Position numbers and translations under genes: made by a program. From Halococcus qingdaonensis (GTDB lineage Archaea; Halobacteriota; Halobacteria; Halobacteriales; Halococcaceae), in NCBI RefSeq assembly GCF_024508235.1, contig NZ_CP101943.1, positions 744,001 through 808,000 on the forward strand: DNA of 64,000 nt, read 5' to 3'. Below, piece after piece: positions 18,147 through 26,821 of this stretch (positions are counted from its first letter, which is position 1; each line of letters begins with the position of its first letter). The notes below the pieces were generated by a model, which saw only the letters and a list, made by a program, of their open reading frames with translations, did no database searches and was not told the origin of the DNA.

Positions 18147-20120
18147 TTATGCGATTCGGACGCGCGTCCGTCCGGCACCGAGCAGCGGGTCGGCGACGCC
18201 GGCGTGGACGAAGACGGTTCCCTGTCGAACGCCCTGGCTCCGCTCGGCGACGAGTTCGATGCGCCCATCTTGGCTCTCGACGACGACCCGCTCGCCGTCG
18301 GCCACGCCTCGCGCGTCGGCGTCCGCGGAGTGGACGAGGAGGGTGTCGTCTGGTGCCCCCACCTCGCTCCCCATCGTCGTCGTGGCGACGTCGCCGCTGC
18401 GCGAGCCGGTGAGCAACACGAGCTCGTCGTCCGCAACCTCTTCATCGGGCTCGGCGGTGGGGATCGAGACGAACGGTGCGCGGCGCTCGCCAGTCATGAA
18501 CTCCTCGCGGTGGAGCACGTCGGTTCCCGCGTCCGCATCGTCGGGGAACGGCCAGCGCTGGCTGTCCATCCCGATCCCCTCGTAGCTCATGCCCGCGTAC
18601 TGCGGGTTGACGGTAGTGAGTTCGTCGAACACCTCCCGTGGGTTTTCGTAGCCGAATCCGTCTCCGACGAGGCGTTCGCCGAGCGCACACAGTATTTCGA
18701 GATCACTGCGTGCCGCGCCCGGCGGCGATTCGAGCACGCGCGTTCGCTGAACCTGTCGATCGAGGTTGGTCACGGTTCCTGTCTTCTCTGACCAGACGGC
18801 TGCCGGCAGGACGATGTCGGCGTGGGCGGTCGTCTCGGTGTGGGTGACGTCCTGCACGAGCAGGAAATCGAGCGACCGGAGGCCGCGTGCGACGCCCTGC
18901 CTGTCGAGTTTCGTCACGGCGGGGTTCTCGCCGAGAACGAACGCGCCGCGAACCTCGCTGCCGAACCCGCGCACGAGGTCGAGTTCCGTCGGTCCGGGCT
19001 CGGCGGGCGGTTCGACGCCCCAGACGTCAGTCACCTGCGCGCGCGCCGCCGAGTCAGTGACGGATCTGCCGCCGGGCAGTTGGTGAGGGAGCGCGCCGGC
19101 ATCGCAGGCACCCTGCTCGTTGTTGAGCCCGCGAAAGAGATTCATGCCTGCGCCGCGCTTGCCGAGGTTTCCGGTGACCAGGAGGAGGTTCAACAGCGTG
19201 TCGGCGGTGGCGCTGTCGTCGGGGCCGTCGCCCTCGACGCCGGTGCCCGCGACGACGGCCGCCCGCTCGGCCCCGCCGAACGCACGGGCGGCTTCCTGGA
19301 TCGCCGCCGGGTCGATATCGGCACGCTCGGCGAGGATCTCCGCATCCATCTCGTCGACTGACGCGGCGAACGCCACGAATCCATCGGTCCGATCGGCGAC
19401 GAACTCCTCGTCGACCAGCCCCTCGTCCAAGATCGTCTTCACGAGTAGCGCGACGACGAGTTCGTCCGTGCCCGGCCGTGGCGCGACGTGGGTGTCGGCG
19501 AGGCGGGTCGTCGCGTTCGCGCGCGGATCGATATGGATCAGCTGTGCGCCCGCGTTGACCGCGGGTCGAATGTACGAATCGAAGGCGACCGGCTGCTGGT
19601 CGGCCGGGTTCGAGCCGATGACGATGAACGCCTCGGCCTCGGTGAGATCGGCGAGCGAGTTCGTCATCCCGCCGGAGCCGAGGCGCTCTTCCATCGCAGA
19701 AACAGTGGAATCGTGGCAGAGTCGTGCGCGGTTGTCGACGTTGTTCGTCCCGAGGCTCCGCGCGAGCTTCCCGAAGAGGTAGTTCTCCTCGTTCGTACAG
19801 TGTGGCGCGCCGAGAAAAGCCAATGTGTCCGGGCCGTGGTCGGCGACGATTTCCCCGAATTCGCGCTCGATACGATCGTAGGCTTCGTTCCAGGAAACGG
19901 GTTCGAGGTCACCGTTCCGGCGCATCAGGGGACGGGTGAGGCGCTCCGCGTCGTCGAACACGTCGAAGGCGGCGATCCCCTTCGGGCAGAGTTCGCCGCC
20001 CTCGTTGACGGGCGCGCCCGGCCAGCCACGCGCCCGGCCCGTGGCTCCGTCGTAGCGGACGCTACAGCCGACCGCACAGAGCGGGCAGATGCTTTTCGTC
20101 TCCTCGCGTGGCTCGCTCAC
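18147..20120 (-). CDS. fdhA: Formate dehydrogenase-type molybdopterin oxidoreductase, catalytic subunit
   Basis: A 657-residue molybdopterin oxidoreductase read from a GTG at 20120. One N-terminal [4Fe-4S] site is complete (Cys12, Cys15, Cys19, Cys45). The likely molybdenum ligand is Cys134 in ARLCHDSTV, the cysteine version of the formate dehydrogenase motif. The remaining cofactor-binding signatures (FIVIGSNPADQQPVAFDSYI-like block, GNLGKRGAGMN, and the C-terminal LLTGSRSGDVATTTM domain) are present. No Tat signal is seen, so it acts in the cytoplasm. No iron-sulfur or membrane partner subunit is encoded beside it. OFA transporter and mobA follow. Confidence 0.85.
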   Translation of the reverse strand: MSEPREETKSICPLCAVGCSVRYDGATGRARGWPGAPVNEGGELCPKGIAAFDVFDDAERLTRPLMRRNGDLEPVSWNEAYDRIEREFGEIVADHGPDTLAFLGAPHCTNEENYLFGKLARSLGTNNVDNRARLCHDSTVSAMEERLGSGGMTNSLADLTEAEAFIVIGSNPADQQPVAFDSYIRPAVNAGAQLIHIDPRANATTRLADTHVAPRPGTDELVVALLVKTILDEGLVDEEFVADRTDGFVAFAASVDEMDAEILAERADIDPAAIQEAARAFGGAERAAVVAGTGVEGDGPDDSATADTLLNLLLVTGNLGKRGAGMNLFRGLNNEQGACDAGALPHQLPGGRSVTDSAARAQVTDVWGVEPPAEPGPTELDLVRGFGSEVRGAFVLGENPAVTKLDRQGVARGLRSLDFLLVQDVTHTETTAHADIVLPAAVWSEKTGTVTNLDRQVQRTRVLESPPGAARSDLEILCALGERLVGDGFGYENPREVFDELTTVNPQYAGMSYEGIGMDSQRWPFPDDADAGTDVLHREEFMTGERRAPFVSIPTAEPDEEVADDELVLLTGSRSGDVATTTMGSEVGAPDDTLLVHSADADARGVADGERVVVESQDGRIELVAERSQGVRQGTVFVHAGVADPLLGAGRTRVRIA

Positions 20121-20168
20121 GGTTCGTTAACTCACCTTACGGTGACGGACGCAAAAAGGTTCCTGGGG

Positions 20169-21047
20169 TCAGCCGAACTTACCAGTAATGTAGTCCTCGA
20201 CGCGCTGACTTTCGGGGTTCTCGAAGATCTCGTTGGTGTCGCCGTACTCGACGAGTTCGCCACCGGTGAGGAAGACGGCGGTCTGATCGGAGATGCGCGC
20301 GGCCTGCTGCATGTTGTGGGTGACGACGACCACGGTGTAGTCGTCGGCGAGCTCCTCGATGAGATCCTCGATCTTCGCGGTCGCGATCGGATCGAGCGCG
20401 CTCGCGGGCTCGTCCATCAGGATCACCTCGGGATCGACCGCGAGACAGCGCGCGATGCAGAGACGTTGTTGCTGCCCTCCTGACAATCCGAGCGCGTTGT
20501 CGCCGAGGCGGTCGTCGACTTCGTCCCAGAGGGCGGCCTGCCGGAGCGCGCGCTCGACGAGCGCGTCCTCGTCGCCGGCGTCGTCGCCGAACAGCCGCGC
20601 GAGCAGGCCGGTCTCGACGTCGCCGTGTTTGCGCGGGCCGTACGAGACGTTCTTTCGGATGGATTTGGGGAACGGGTTCGGCTGCTGGAACACCATCCCG
20701 ACGCGCTTTCTGAGCTCGACGAGATCGACGTCGTCGCCGTAGATCTCTTGGCCGTCGAGTGCGACGCTCCCCTCGACGCGTGCGGCCTTGATGCGATCGT
20801 TCATCCGGTTCAGGCAGCGGAGGAACGTCGATTTCCCACAGCCCGACGGGCCGATGAGTGCCGTGACGCTCTCTTCGGGGATGTCGAGTTCGATCCCTTC
20901 GAGCGCCTGCTCGTCGCCGTAGAAGACGTCGAGGTCGTCGACGGCGAACTTCGTCCCGTTGTCGAAGTCGTAGTTCGTCCACTCCGGTTCGATGCGCTCG
21001 TCGCTTTCGCCGGCGGTCCGGTCTCGGTCCTGTTGTAGCGTGCTCAT
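20169..21047 (-). CDS. pstB: Phosphate ABC transporter ATP-binding protein
   Basis: A 292-residue ATPase that powers high-affinity phosphate uptake. Walker A is GPSGCGKST (residues 66-74), the ABC signature is LSGGQQQRL, and Walker B is [12 protein letters not shown]. An acidic N-terminal lead of about 30 residues precedes the nucleotide-binding domain. The ATG at 21047 overlaps the pstA stop by 4 bp (ATGA), indicating translational coupling. The usual phoU gene does not follow; the next gene, 48 bp on, is fdhA. Confidence 0.93.
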   Translation of the reverse strand: MSTLQQDRDRTAGESDERIEPEWTNYDFDNGTKFAVDDLDVFYGDEQALEGIELDIPEESVTALIGPSGCGKSTFLRCLNRMNDRIKAARVEGSVALDGQEIYGDDVDLVELRKRVGMVFQQPNPFPKSIRKNVSYGPRKHGDVETGLLARLFGDDAGDEDALVERALRQAALWDEVDDRLGDNALGLSGGQQQRLCIARCLAVDPEVILMDEPASALDPIATAKIEDLIEELADDYTVVVVTHNMQQAARISDQTAVFLTGGELVEYGDTNEIFENPESQRVEDYITGKFG

Positions 21048-22681
21048 GATTGGAGTTTGGTGTCGAAGTAGCGCCGCGAGGCGATGCCGACCGCGTAGAA
21101 GGCGAAGACCACCAGCAGGAGAACGAGCGCCGTCCCCCACGAGAATCCCTCGCCGACGTCGCCGACGCCGGCGGTGATGGTCGCGAACAGCTGATAGGGG
21201 AGCGCGGTCGCCGGCTGGAGCAGTGCGTCAGTGTTGAGGAACGATAGTTCGACGAACGGGAACGACGAGGTGAACGCCGCCCCGAAGTTCAGCAGATCGG
21301 GTCCGGTCTCGGGGAACGGCTCGCCGGTGAGGACGAGCAGGATGGGCGCGGTCTCGCCCGCGATACGGCCCACGCCGAGGATCGCGCCGGTCACGACGCC
21401 GGGCATCGCCGCCGGCAGGACGACGCTCTTGATTGTCTGCCAACGACTCACGCCGAGGGCGGCGCTCGCGTCGCGGTACTGGTCGGGCACGTTGAGCAGC
21501 GCCTCGCGGCTCGTAATGATCACCAGGGGAAGGAGCATGAAACTGAGCACCAGCATGCCCGACAGCAGACTGCTCCCGTTGCCGATGCGCGGCACGAGGA
21601 AGGCGAGCCCGAAGAGCCCGTAGACGATGCTCGGCGTGCTCCAGAGCCCGTTCGTGGCGATCTCGACGAGCGACGTGATTCGACCCTGTTCAGCGTACTC
21701 GGTCAGGAATACTGCTGTGCCGACCCCGAGCGGGATGGCGACCGACACCGCGCCGACGACCAGCCAGACGGTGCCGACGATGGCCGGCGCGACGCCGTTG
21801 ATCGCGTTGGTGATCGCAAACCCCTCCATCACGAACGGCCAGTGGAACCAGAGCAGGGGGGCGCTGATGATGACGTATTTATCCCAGCCGGGTGGCTGGA
21901 ACCACGTCACCGGTTCCCAGAACAGCCCGAAACGGATGCCCTCGGTCATCGGTCCCCAGCCGCGCACGGCGATGAACGAGATGAGGACGACCAGCAGCGC
22001 GATCATGCCCGCCGCGTTCGCGCTCACGAGCAGCGACGCGCCGTGCGCCTTCCCCTGCGTGCCGAAGCCGGCAGCCGCCTGCGCGCCGACCCACGCGAGC
22101 AGCAGGCCGGTGACGCCGAGCAGGATCGGAATGGTGGTTTCGGGCGTGAACGCGGCCGACAGCCCCTCCGGTTGCCATCGCCAGTCCGGGCCGATGACGT
22201 CGGTCAAAACGATCGCGCCGACGAGAAGCGCGAACCCGCCACCGGTCGCCGCGAGCGCGCTATCCTCCCGGGGGACGATCGCCAGCACGATCCCGAGTGC
22301 CGCGCCGACGAGCGCACCGATCGGCCAGAGGGTACCGAATCCGAGCGTCTGTGCACTCACGAGCCCGCCAGTGACGACCCCGACGAGACCGAAGACGGCC
22401 GCGAGCGACGTGCCGGCGGTGTGATCTGGCGCGGTGTCGAGCACGCCCAGCTTGGCGGCGACGACGACCGCGATCAGACAGCACGCCGCCGCGACGAGCG
22501 CGAGCGCGAGCACGTCGAACAGCGACGCGCCCGCGATCGTGGTGGGGACGACCTGGACGAACGCGAGCAGGCTCGCGACGAGCACGATGGCACCGAGCGC
22601 GACGACCGCCCCGCCGGCGTACCGCAGCGGGCCGGTGCTGCCTCGGTCAAGCGCGCTCGCAACGCCCGTGTCCGTGCTCAT
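21044..22681 (-). CDS. pstA: Phosphate ABC transporter permease PstA, long haloarchaeal form
   Basis: A 545-residue permease. The C-terminal 300 residues form the canonical PstA domain with [14 protein letters not shown] and the EAA-type loop [20 protein letters not shown] that contacts PstB. The N-terminal 230 residues add about six extra hydrophobic segments (for example [20 protein letters not shown]), roughly doubling the size of bacterial PstA; this extension is common in haloarchaea and its role is unknown. It overlaps pstC by 4 bp (stop at the pstC end, ATG at 22681). Confidence 0.92.
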   Translation of the reverse strand: MSTDTGVASALDRGSTGPLRYAGGAVVALGAIVLVASLLAFVQVVPTTIAGASLFDVLALALVAAACCLIAVVVAAKLGVLDTAPDHTAGTSLAAVFGLVGVVTGGLVSAQTLGFGTLWPIGALVGAALGIVLAIVPREDSALAATGGGFALLVGAIVLTDVIGPDWRWQPEGLSAAFTPETTIPILLGVTGLLLAWVGAQAAAGFGTQGKAHGASLLVSANAAGMIALLVVLISFIAVRGWGPMTEGIRFGLFWEPVTWFQPPGWDKYVIISAPLLWFHWPFVMEGFAITNAINGVAPAIVGTVWLVVGAVSVAIPLGVGTAVFLTEYAEQGRITSLVEIATNGLWSTPSIVYGLFGLAFLVPRIGNGSSLLSGMLVLSFMLLPLVIITSREALLNVPDQYRDASAALGVSRWQTIKSVVLPAAMPGVVTGAILGVGRIAGETAPILLVLTGEPFPETGPDLLNFGAAFTSSFPFVELSFLNTDALLQPATALPYQLFATITAGVGDVGEGFSWGTALVLLLVVFAFYAVGIASRRYFDTKLQS

Positions 22682-23727
22682 GTGTCGCCTCCGAGCGTGC
22701 GCTCCATCCGCCGCTCGACGTACTGCGAGCCGATGCTCAGGCCGAGCACAGTGACGAACAGAACGACGCCGGCGGCGAACAGCGCGCTCATCTGCGAGCC
22801 GCTGGCGATGCCGTACTGGCTCGCGATGAGGCTCGTGAGCGTCTCGGTGTTGCCGAACACGTCGTAGAGCGGGTCGGGCAGCACCTGTGCGTGCGCGAGG
22901 ATCACCGTCGCGGCCATCGTCTCGCCGACGGCGCGGCCGATGCCCAGCAGGACGGCGGCCGAGACGCCCGAAAATGCCGCCGGCAGCGTCACGGCGGTCG
23001 TGGTCTGCCAGTCGGTCGCGCCGAGCGCGAGCGAACCGTCCTTCATCGGACCGGGAACGCTCGCGATGGCGTCCTCGGCGACCGAGACCACAGTCGGAAG
23101 CGCCATCGCGCCGATGACGATGCCGACGACGAACAGGCTGCCGAACGTCGGCAGCGACAGCTCCTCGGCCATGAACGGGTTGAGGACGACGAAGCCGATG
23201 AAGCCGTACACAATGGAAGGAATGCCCGCGAGCGCCTCGACGGCGGGTTTGAGCAGGCCGCGCGCCCAGTCGGGGGCCATCTCGGCGATGAACACCGCGC
23301 CGGCGACGCCGAGCGGGGCGGCGATGGCGGTGGCGATGAGCGTCGTTACAACTGTGCCCCACATCATCGGCACGAGCGAATAGATCGCCGAACTCGGATT
23401 CCAGAGTTTGCCGCCCGTCTTCGTCAGAATGTCGATGCCCATGATCCGGAAGGCCGGGATCGATTGCGCCACCAGATAGATCGTGATCAGTCCGAGCACG
23501 AGCACTGTCACGACCGTCGCCGCGAGCGCGAGCATGCGGGCGGTCGTCCCCTGCTCCCTGAAGATCCCGTAGACGACGACGATCGCGAACGCCGCGAGCG
23601 GGTAGATCGCCAGCCCGGGCGCGAGGAAGAAGGTCAGCGCGACCGCCAGCAGCGTGACGCCGAGCAGCACGCCGATGGGGCTGTCACCCAGACCCAACCG
23701 GCCGACGAGCCCGCGTTCGACGCTCAT
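22678..23727 (-). CDS. pstC: Phosphate ABC transporter permease PstC
   Basis: A 349-residue permease pairing with PstA. Membrane helices begin after MSVERGLVGRLGLGDSPIGV; the domain contains ALAGIPSIVYGFIGFVVLNP and the EAA loop DGSLALGATDWQTTTAVTLP. It also has the PstC-typical NPSSAIYSLVPMMWGTVVTT segment. Start ATG at 23727 overlaps the pstS stop by 4 bp, so all four pst genes are translationally coupled. Confidence 0.93.
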   Translation of the reverse strand: MSVERGLVGRLGLGDSPIGVLLGVTLLAVALTFFLAPGLAIYPLAAFAIVVVYGIFREQGTTARMLALAATVVTVLVLGLITIYLVAQSIPAFRIMGIDILTKTGGKLWNPSSAIYSLVPMMWGTVVTTLIATAIAAPLGVAGAVFIAEMAPDWARGLLKPAVEALAGIPSIVYGFIGFVVLNPFMAEELSLPTFGSLFVVGIVIGAMALPTVVSVAEDAIASVPGPMKDGSLALGATDWQTTTAVTLPAAFSGVSAAVLLGIGRAVGETMAATVILAHAQVLPDPLYDVFGNTETLTSLIASQYGIASGSQMSALFAAGVVLFVTVLGLSIGSQYVERRMERTLGGDT

Positions 23728-24812
23728 TGCTGGGTGTCTGGGAGTTTACGCCGTTGTTTCTTCCGCCGTTTCGGTGGCAGTGCCGAGTAGCCGACGGCCT
23801 TGACGAACGACTGCTGGCCGTACTCGCTGACGAGCATCCGGAGCAGCGCGGCCTCCTTCTTCGAGGTGCCGTCGTAGGTGTAACAGTGGAGATCACGTGC
23901 GAGCGGGTAGCCGCCCTCGGCGAGGTTTTCACCGGGGACGTATTTCGTCCCCTGGAAGGTGAGCGCGATGGCCGGCACCGAGTCGTCGACGAACGCGAGC
24001 GCCATGTACGCGAGGGCGTTCTCGGAGTTGGTGACGATCTGTTTCACCTGCTGGTTCTCGCCCTTCCGGATGTCGACGCCGGGGATCGTGGCGTTCGGGT
24101 CGCCGAAGAGGTTGTTGCGGAAGGCGGTGTCGGTGCCCGACCCCTCCGCGCGCCCGACGACCTGGATCTCCGTGCTCGGCCCGGAGTAGCCCGGCACTCC
24201 CTTCCAGTCGGTGATCTCGCCCTTGTAGATGGCTTTCAACGTCTTCGCCGAGATTTCGGTGACGCCAGCCTTCTTGATCGCCTTGCTGACGACGATCGGC
24301 TGGGCGTCGACGCCGACGACGTGATCGACGTATTTCGAGAGTTTCTTCTCGGCGAGATCGGGGAACTCCGCCTTCACCGGTGCGCTCGAATTACCGATAT
24401 CGAGGCGACCGTTGCGCAGCTTTTCGAGACCGGTCCCCGAGTGGCTGAGACTGACGCTTATCGCGATCGGCGGCGAGTCGCTCTCGGTCGCGTCGAAGCC
24501 GTACAGCCCGGCCCAGTAGTCGGCGAGCCGTTCCTCGGTCTCGATGCCGTACTTCCCGGGTTTCCAGTACTTTCCATCGGGCGGGGCCGCGTTCGTTCCC
24601 CAGAAGGAGGCCGCTCTGTCGACGATCGGGTACACCGTCGAGGAGCCGCCGGCCTGGAGTGTTGGGACGTCGCCCGCCCCACCCCCCTCGGAGTCGTTCC
24701 CGCTGGCACTGTCCGGCGGCGTCGCGCTCGTGCTGATACAGCCAGCGAGCCCCGCGCACAGCCCGGCCCCGCCAGCCAGTACCGTACGCCGACTCACAGG
24801 CGTTCCCTGCAT
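23724..24812 (-). CDS. pstS: Phosphate-binding lipoprotein of the Pst transporter
   Basis: A 362-residue extracytoplasmic phosphate receptor. The N-terminus has a Tat signal (SRRTVLAGGAGLCAGLAGC) ending in a lipobox whose Cys25 should be lipidated, as usual for haloarchaeal solute receptors. Phosphate-contact blocks are recognisable: LQAGGSSTVYPIVDRAA, LSHSGTGLEKL-like sequence and VVGRAEGSGTDTAFRNNLFG. A basic tail (RRKKQRRK) ends the protein, which is odd for a secreted halophilic protein. First gene of pstSCAB. Confidence 0.92.
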   Translation of the reverse strand: MQGTPVSRRTVLAGGAGLCAGLAGCISTSATPPDSASGNDSEGGGAGDVPTLQAGGSSTVYPIVDRAASFWGTNAAPPDGKYWKPGKYGIETEERLADYWAGLYGFDATESDSPPIAISVSLSHSGTGLEKLRNGRLDIGNSSAPVKAEFPDLAEKKLSKYVDHVVGVDAQPIVVSKAIKKAGVTEISAKTLKAIYKGEITDWKGVPGYSGPSTEIQVVGRAEGSGTDTAFRNNLFGDPNATIPGVDIRKGENQQVKQIVTNSENALAYMALAFVDDSVPAIALTFQGTKYVPGENLAEGGYPLARDLHCYTYDGTSKKEAALLRMLVSEYGQQSFVKAVGYSALPPKRRKKQRRKLPDTQQ

Positions 24813-24836
24813 CGTCTGTCGGTAGCCACAGGGAGG

Positions 24837-24843
24837 ATAAATA
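24837..24843 (-). promoter_or_regulatory. TATA-like element of the pst operon
   Basis: On the minus strand the sequence reads TATTTAT, centred 28 nt before the pstS ATG at 24812, so the pst transcript is probably leaderless. The AT-rich stretch just upstream (to about 24866) is a likely place for phosphate-responsive regulation, but no operator can be named. Confidence 0.55.
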
Positions 24844-24892
24844 CTCTACTATGAAATCTATATAGCGGTACGGGTCCGCACGGCTGGCGGAC

Positions 24893-25312
24893 TTAGGCGT
24901 CCTCTTCGTCGAAACCGAGCGCTGCCGAGTTGATGCAGTAGCGCTTGCCCGTCGGCTCGGGACCGTCGTCGAAGACGTGGCCGAGATGGCCGCCGCAGGT
25001 CGCACAGACGACTTCGGTGCGCTCCATCCCGTGGCTGGTGTCGCGCCGGAACTCGATGTTCTCGTCGGCGGCGTCCGAGAAGCTCGGCCACCCAGTTTTG
25101 GAGTCGAACTTCGTGTCCGAGGAGAACAGTTCGGTGCCACAGCCGGCACAGACGAAGGTACCGTCGTCGTCCTCGTCGAGCAGTTCGCCGCTGAACTTCG
25201 GTTCGGTCCCCTGCTCGCGCAGGATCTCGTACTCCTCGTCGGTCAGCAGTTCGCGCCATTCCTCGTCGGTCTCGGGCAGACTCTCGCCGGTCGTCGCCGG
25301 TTCGTTCGACAT
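24893..25312 (-). CDS. msrB: Peptide-methionine (R)-S-oxide reductase
   Basis: A 139-residue enzyme reducing the R-epimer of methionine sulfoxide in proteins. The structural zinc site is present (Cys55 and Cys58 in FVCAGCG; Cys103 and Cys106 in VVCATCGGHLGHVF). The catalytic cysteine is Cys126 in KRYCINSAAL. The signature KTGWPSFSDA lies between the two zinc pairs. It is monocistronic, between tRNA-Glu and the pst operon. Confidence 0.94.
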   Translation of the reverse strand: MSNEPATTGESLPETDEEWRELLTDEEYEILREQGTEPKFSGELLDEDDDGTFVCAGCGTELFSSDTKFDSKTGWPSFSDAADENIEFRRDTSHGMERTEVVCATCGGHLGHVFDDGPEPTGKRYCINSAALGFDEEDA

Positions 25313-25389
25313 ACCTATCGAAGGGGGCGCACGCTTTTGGCTGTTGTGGCACGCGACCGAGCGATCGCTACGTATCGTGATCGCCAGAA

Positions 25390-25412
25390 AATGCTCCGGC
25401 AGGGATTCGAAC
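25390..25412. repeat. Duplicated 3' end of tRNA-Glu (attachment-site-like repeat)
   Basis: These 23 bases are identical to 25497-25519, which encode the T-arm and acceptor 3' strand of the tRNA-Glu gene. The copies are direct repeats 107 bp apart. Upstream of the match the sequence does not continue as a tRNA, so this is a fragment. Direct duplication of a tRNA 3' end is the usual footprint of an integrase that targets tRNA genes. Confidence 0.7.
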
Positions 25413-25498
25413 TGGCGCGAGACGGTCGCGCCCGCGCGCTGCGACTCGCGTGCTCGAATCCGCGTCGCATCGGTTCCTCACTCGTGTTCGTCGCAGAA

Positions 25499-25573
25499 TG
25501 CTCCGGCAGGGATTCGAACCCTGGTCATCACCGTGAGAGGGTGATATGATTGGCCGGACTACACCACCAGAGC
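25499..25573 (-). tRNA. tRNA-Glu (anticodon CTC)
   Basis: Minus-strand cloverleaf: the acceptor stem pairs GCTCTGG at the 5' end with CCGGAGC at the 3' end (one T-G wobble), followed by discriminator A. The D-arm contains the GTGGTGTAGTCCGGCC-type sequence. The anticodon stem TCACC/GGTGA encloses loop CTCTCAC with anticodon CTC, and the T-loop is GTTCGAATC. CCA is not encoded. No intron is seen. Confidence 0.95.
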
Positions 25574-25634
25574 ACGCCTCTGTGACTGCACTCGTTTGTA
25601 GCGACGAATCGGGTTTAACCGTTGCGCTTTGGGC

Positions 25635-26765
25635 CTACCCGTCGTCGAACGGCGAGCCGGTGATGTCGGGCTCGTGACCGTCGAGGCTGACGATGTTCTC
25701 ACGGCCAACGCGGAGCTTGCTCACCCGTCCCTCTTCGGCCATCTCGGAGAGCAGCGTGCTCACCTTCGATTTCGACCAGTCGGTCCGTTCGACGATGTCG
25801 CCCTGCTGCATCCGCCCGCCATTGGCATCGAGCAGCTCGGCGATCCGGTCGGCGTCGGTCTTCATCTCGGCGGCGCTCACGGCCGGTTCCGGCGGCGCGC
25901 TCGTCGCGGGTCCGTCCTCGCTCGTGGCGTCGTCACCGGTCTCGGCTTCGGCGGCCGCCCCGGGATCGGGCGGCTCGTCACCCGTCCCGGCGATGCCCGA
26001 TCGCCAGGCGATCACGCCGCCGACGAGGATGACGATGAGTATACCAGCACCCCACAGGAGCGGCAGTTCTGACGACGAGCCCTCGTCGTCCGCCAGCGCC
26101 GATTCCTCGGTGAAGACGACGTGGGGCTGCCCGCTCGCGAACTGTGCCGGCCCGAAGTAGGTCAGCGAATCGGTCGTGTTCGCCGAGCCGTTGGTCGAGG
26201 CGTCGGCTGCGGGTTCGACCGACTCCCAGTCGACTTCGAGGTTCGGCCCGGCACGGAATTCGAGTGACATTCCCCTGGAGAGATAGAGCCCGCTCTCGAA
26301 GCTCTCGCCGACGGTGTGGCCGCCCTCGGTGGACGTGAAGTTCGTCCAGAGGAACGACATCTCGACGACGCCCGTCGTTTGTGGCTGCGAACTCACGCGC
26401 GTGTCACGCCTGAAATCGCGCGCGTCCATCGACCGTCCCGTCGCGTTCGAGCCGCCCGCAGTGAGCGTCGTCGCTCGCTCCCTGAAATCGGTGTACAACG
26501 GCGTTTCTTCGCTGCCGAACCGGTTCGCATAGGCGCGGAAGCGACTGGTCTGACTCTCGTTGGTGAGCGGTTGGTTGTAGCGCTGGGTCCAGCGCGCAGA
26601 GCCGTTCTCGTAGACCGTGACGACGAACCGTGCGTCGTTGAACGACGTCGCGGTGTCGGAGCCGTTCGGCGGGGCGGCCTGTGCGTCGCCGACCGCTACG
26701 GCGGGGAGCAACACTGCTCCGAGCACTATCGCGGCGACGAGGCCGAGCACCGACAGCCGCTTCAT
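25635..26765 (-). CDS. Membrane-anchored winged-helix regulator with external domain
   Basis: A 376-residue protein in four parts: signal peptide (residues 1-30, cleaved near DAQA-AP), an exported domain of about 200 residues with several N-x-S/T sequons, one membrane helix (about 235-254, LPLLWGAGILIVILVGG), then an acidic linker and a cytoplasmic winged helix (about 305-365; MQQGDIVERTDWSKSKVSTL, LSEMAEEGRVSKLRVGR). The topology puts the DNA-binding domain inside and a putative sensor outside, a one-component transmembrane regulator of a kind common in haloarchaea. Its target is unknown. Confidence 0.82.
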   Translation of the reverse strand: MKRLSVLGLVAAIVLGAVLLPAVAVGDAQAAPPNGSDTATSFNDARFVVTVYENGSARWTQRYNQPLTNESQTSRFRAYANRFGSEETPLYTDFRERATTLTAGGSNATGRSMDARDFRRDTRVSSQPQTTGVVEMSFLWTNFTSTEGGHTVGESFESGLYLSRGMSLEFRAGPNLEVDWESVEPAADASTNGSANTTDSLTYFGPAQFASGQPHVVFTEESALADDEGSSSELPLLWGAGILIVILVGGVIAWRSGIAGTGDEPPDPGAAAEAETGDDATSEDGPATSAPPEPAVSAAEMKTDADRIAELLDANGGRMQQGDIVERTDWSKSKVSTLLSEMAEEGRVSKLRVGRENIVSLDGHEPDITGSPFDDG

Positions 26766-26789
26766 CCATCGTAGATGATCGGACCATCA

Positions 26790-26796
26790 TATAAAA
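26790..26796 (-). promoter_or_regulatory. TATA box of the membrane-anchored regulator gene
   Basis: The minus strand reads TTTTATA, centred 28 nt before the ATG at 26765. It is the clearest TATA element in the window and implies a leaderless transcript. Confidence 0.65.
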
Positions 26797-26821
26797 ACGC
26801 TATGACCACGACCGTCCGAAC

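Noticed and set aside
16167-18791. An 874-codon plus-strand frame opposite mobA, the OFA transporter and fdhA
   Set aside because: It spans three well-supported minus-strand genes and their gaps, is Arg/Asp-rich and has no recognisable motif.
25390-25490. A second tRNA gene next to tRNA-Glu
   Set aside because: Only the T-arm and 3' acceptor strand match; there is no D-arm, anticodon arm or paired 5' strand, so it is a fragment.
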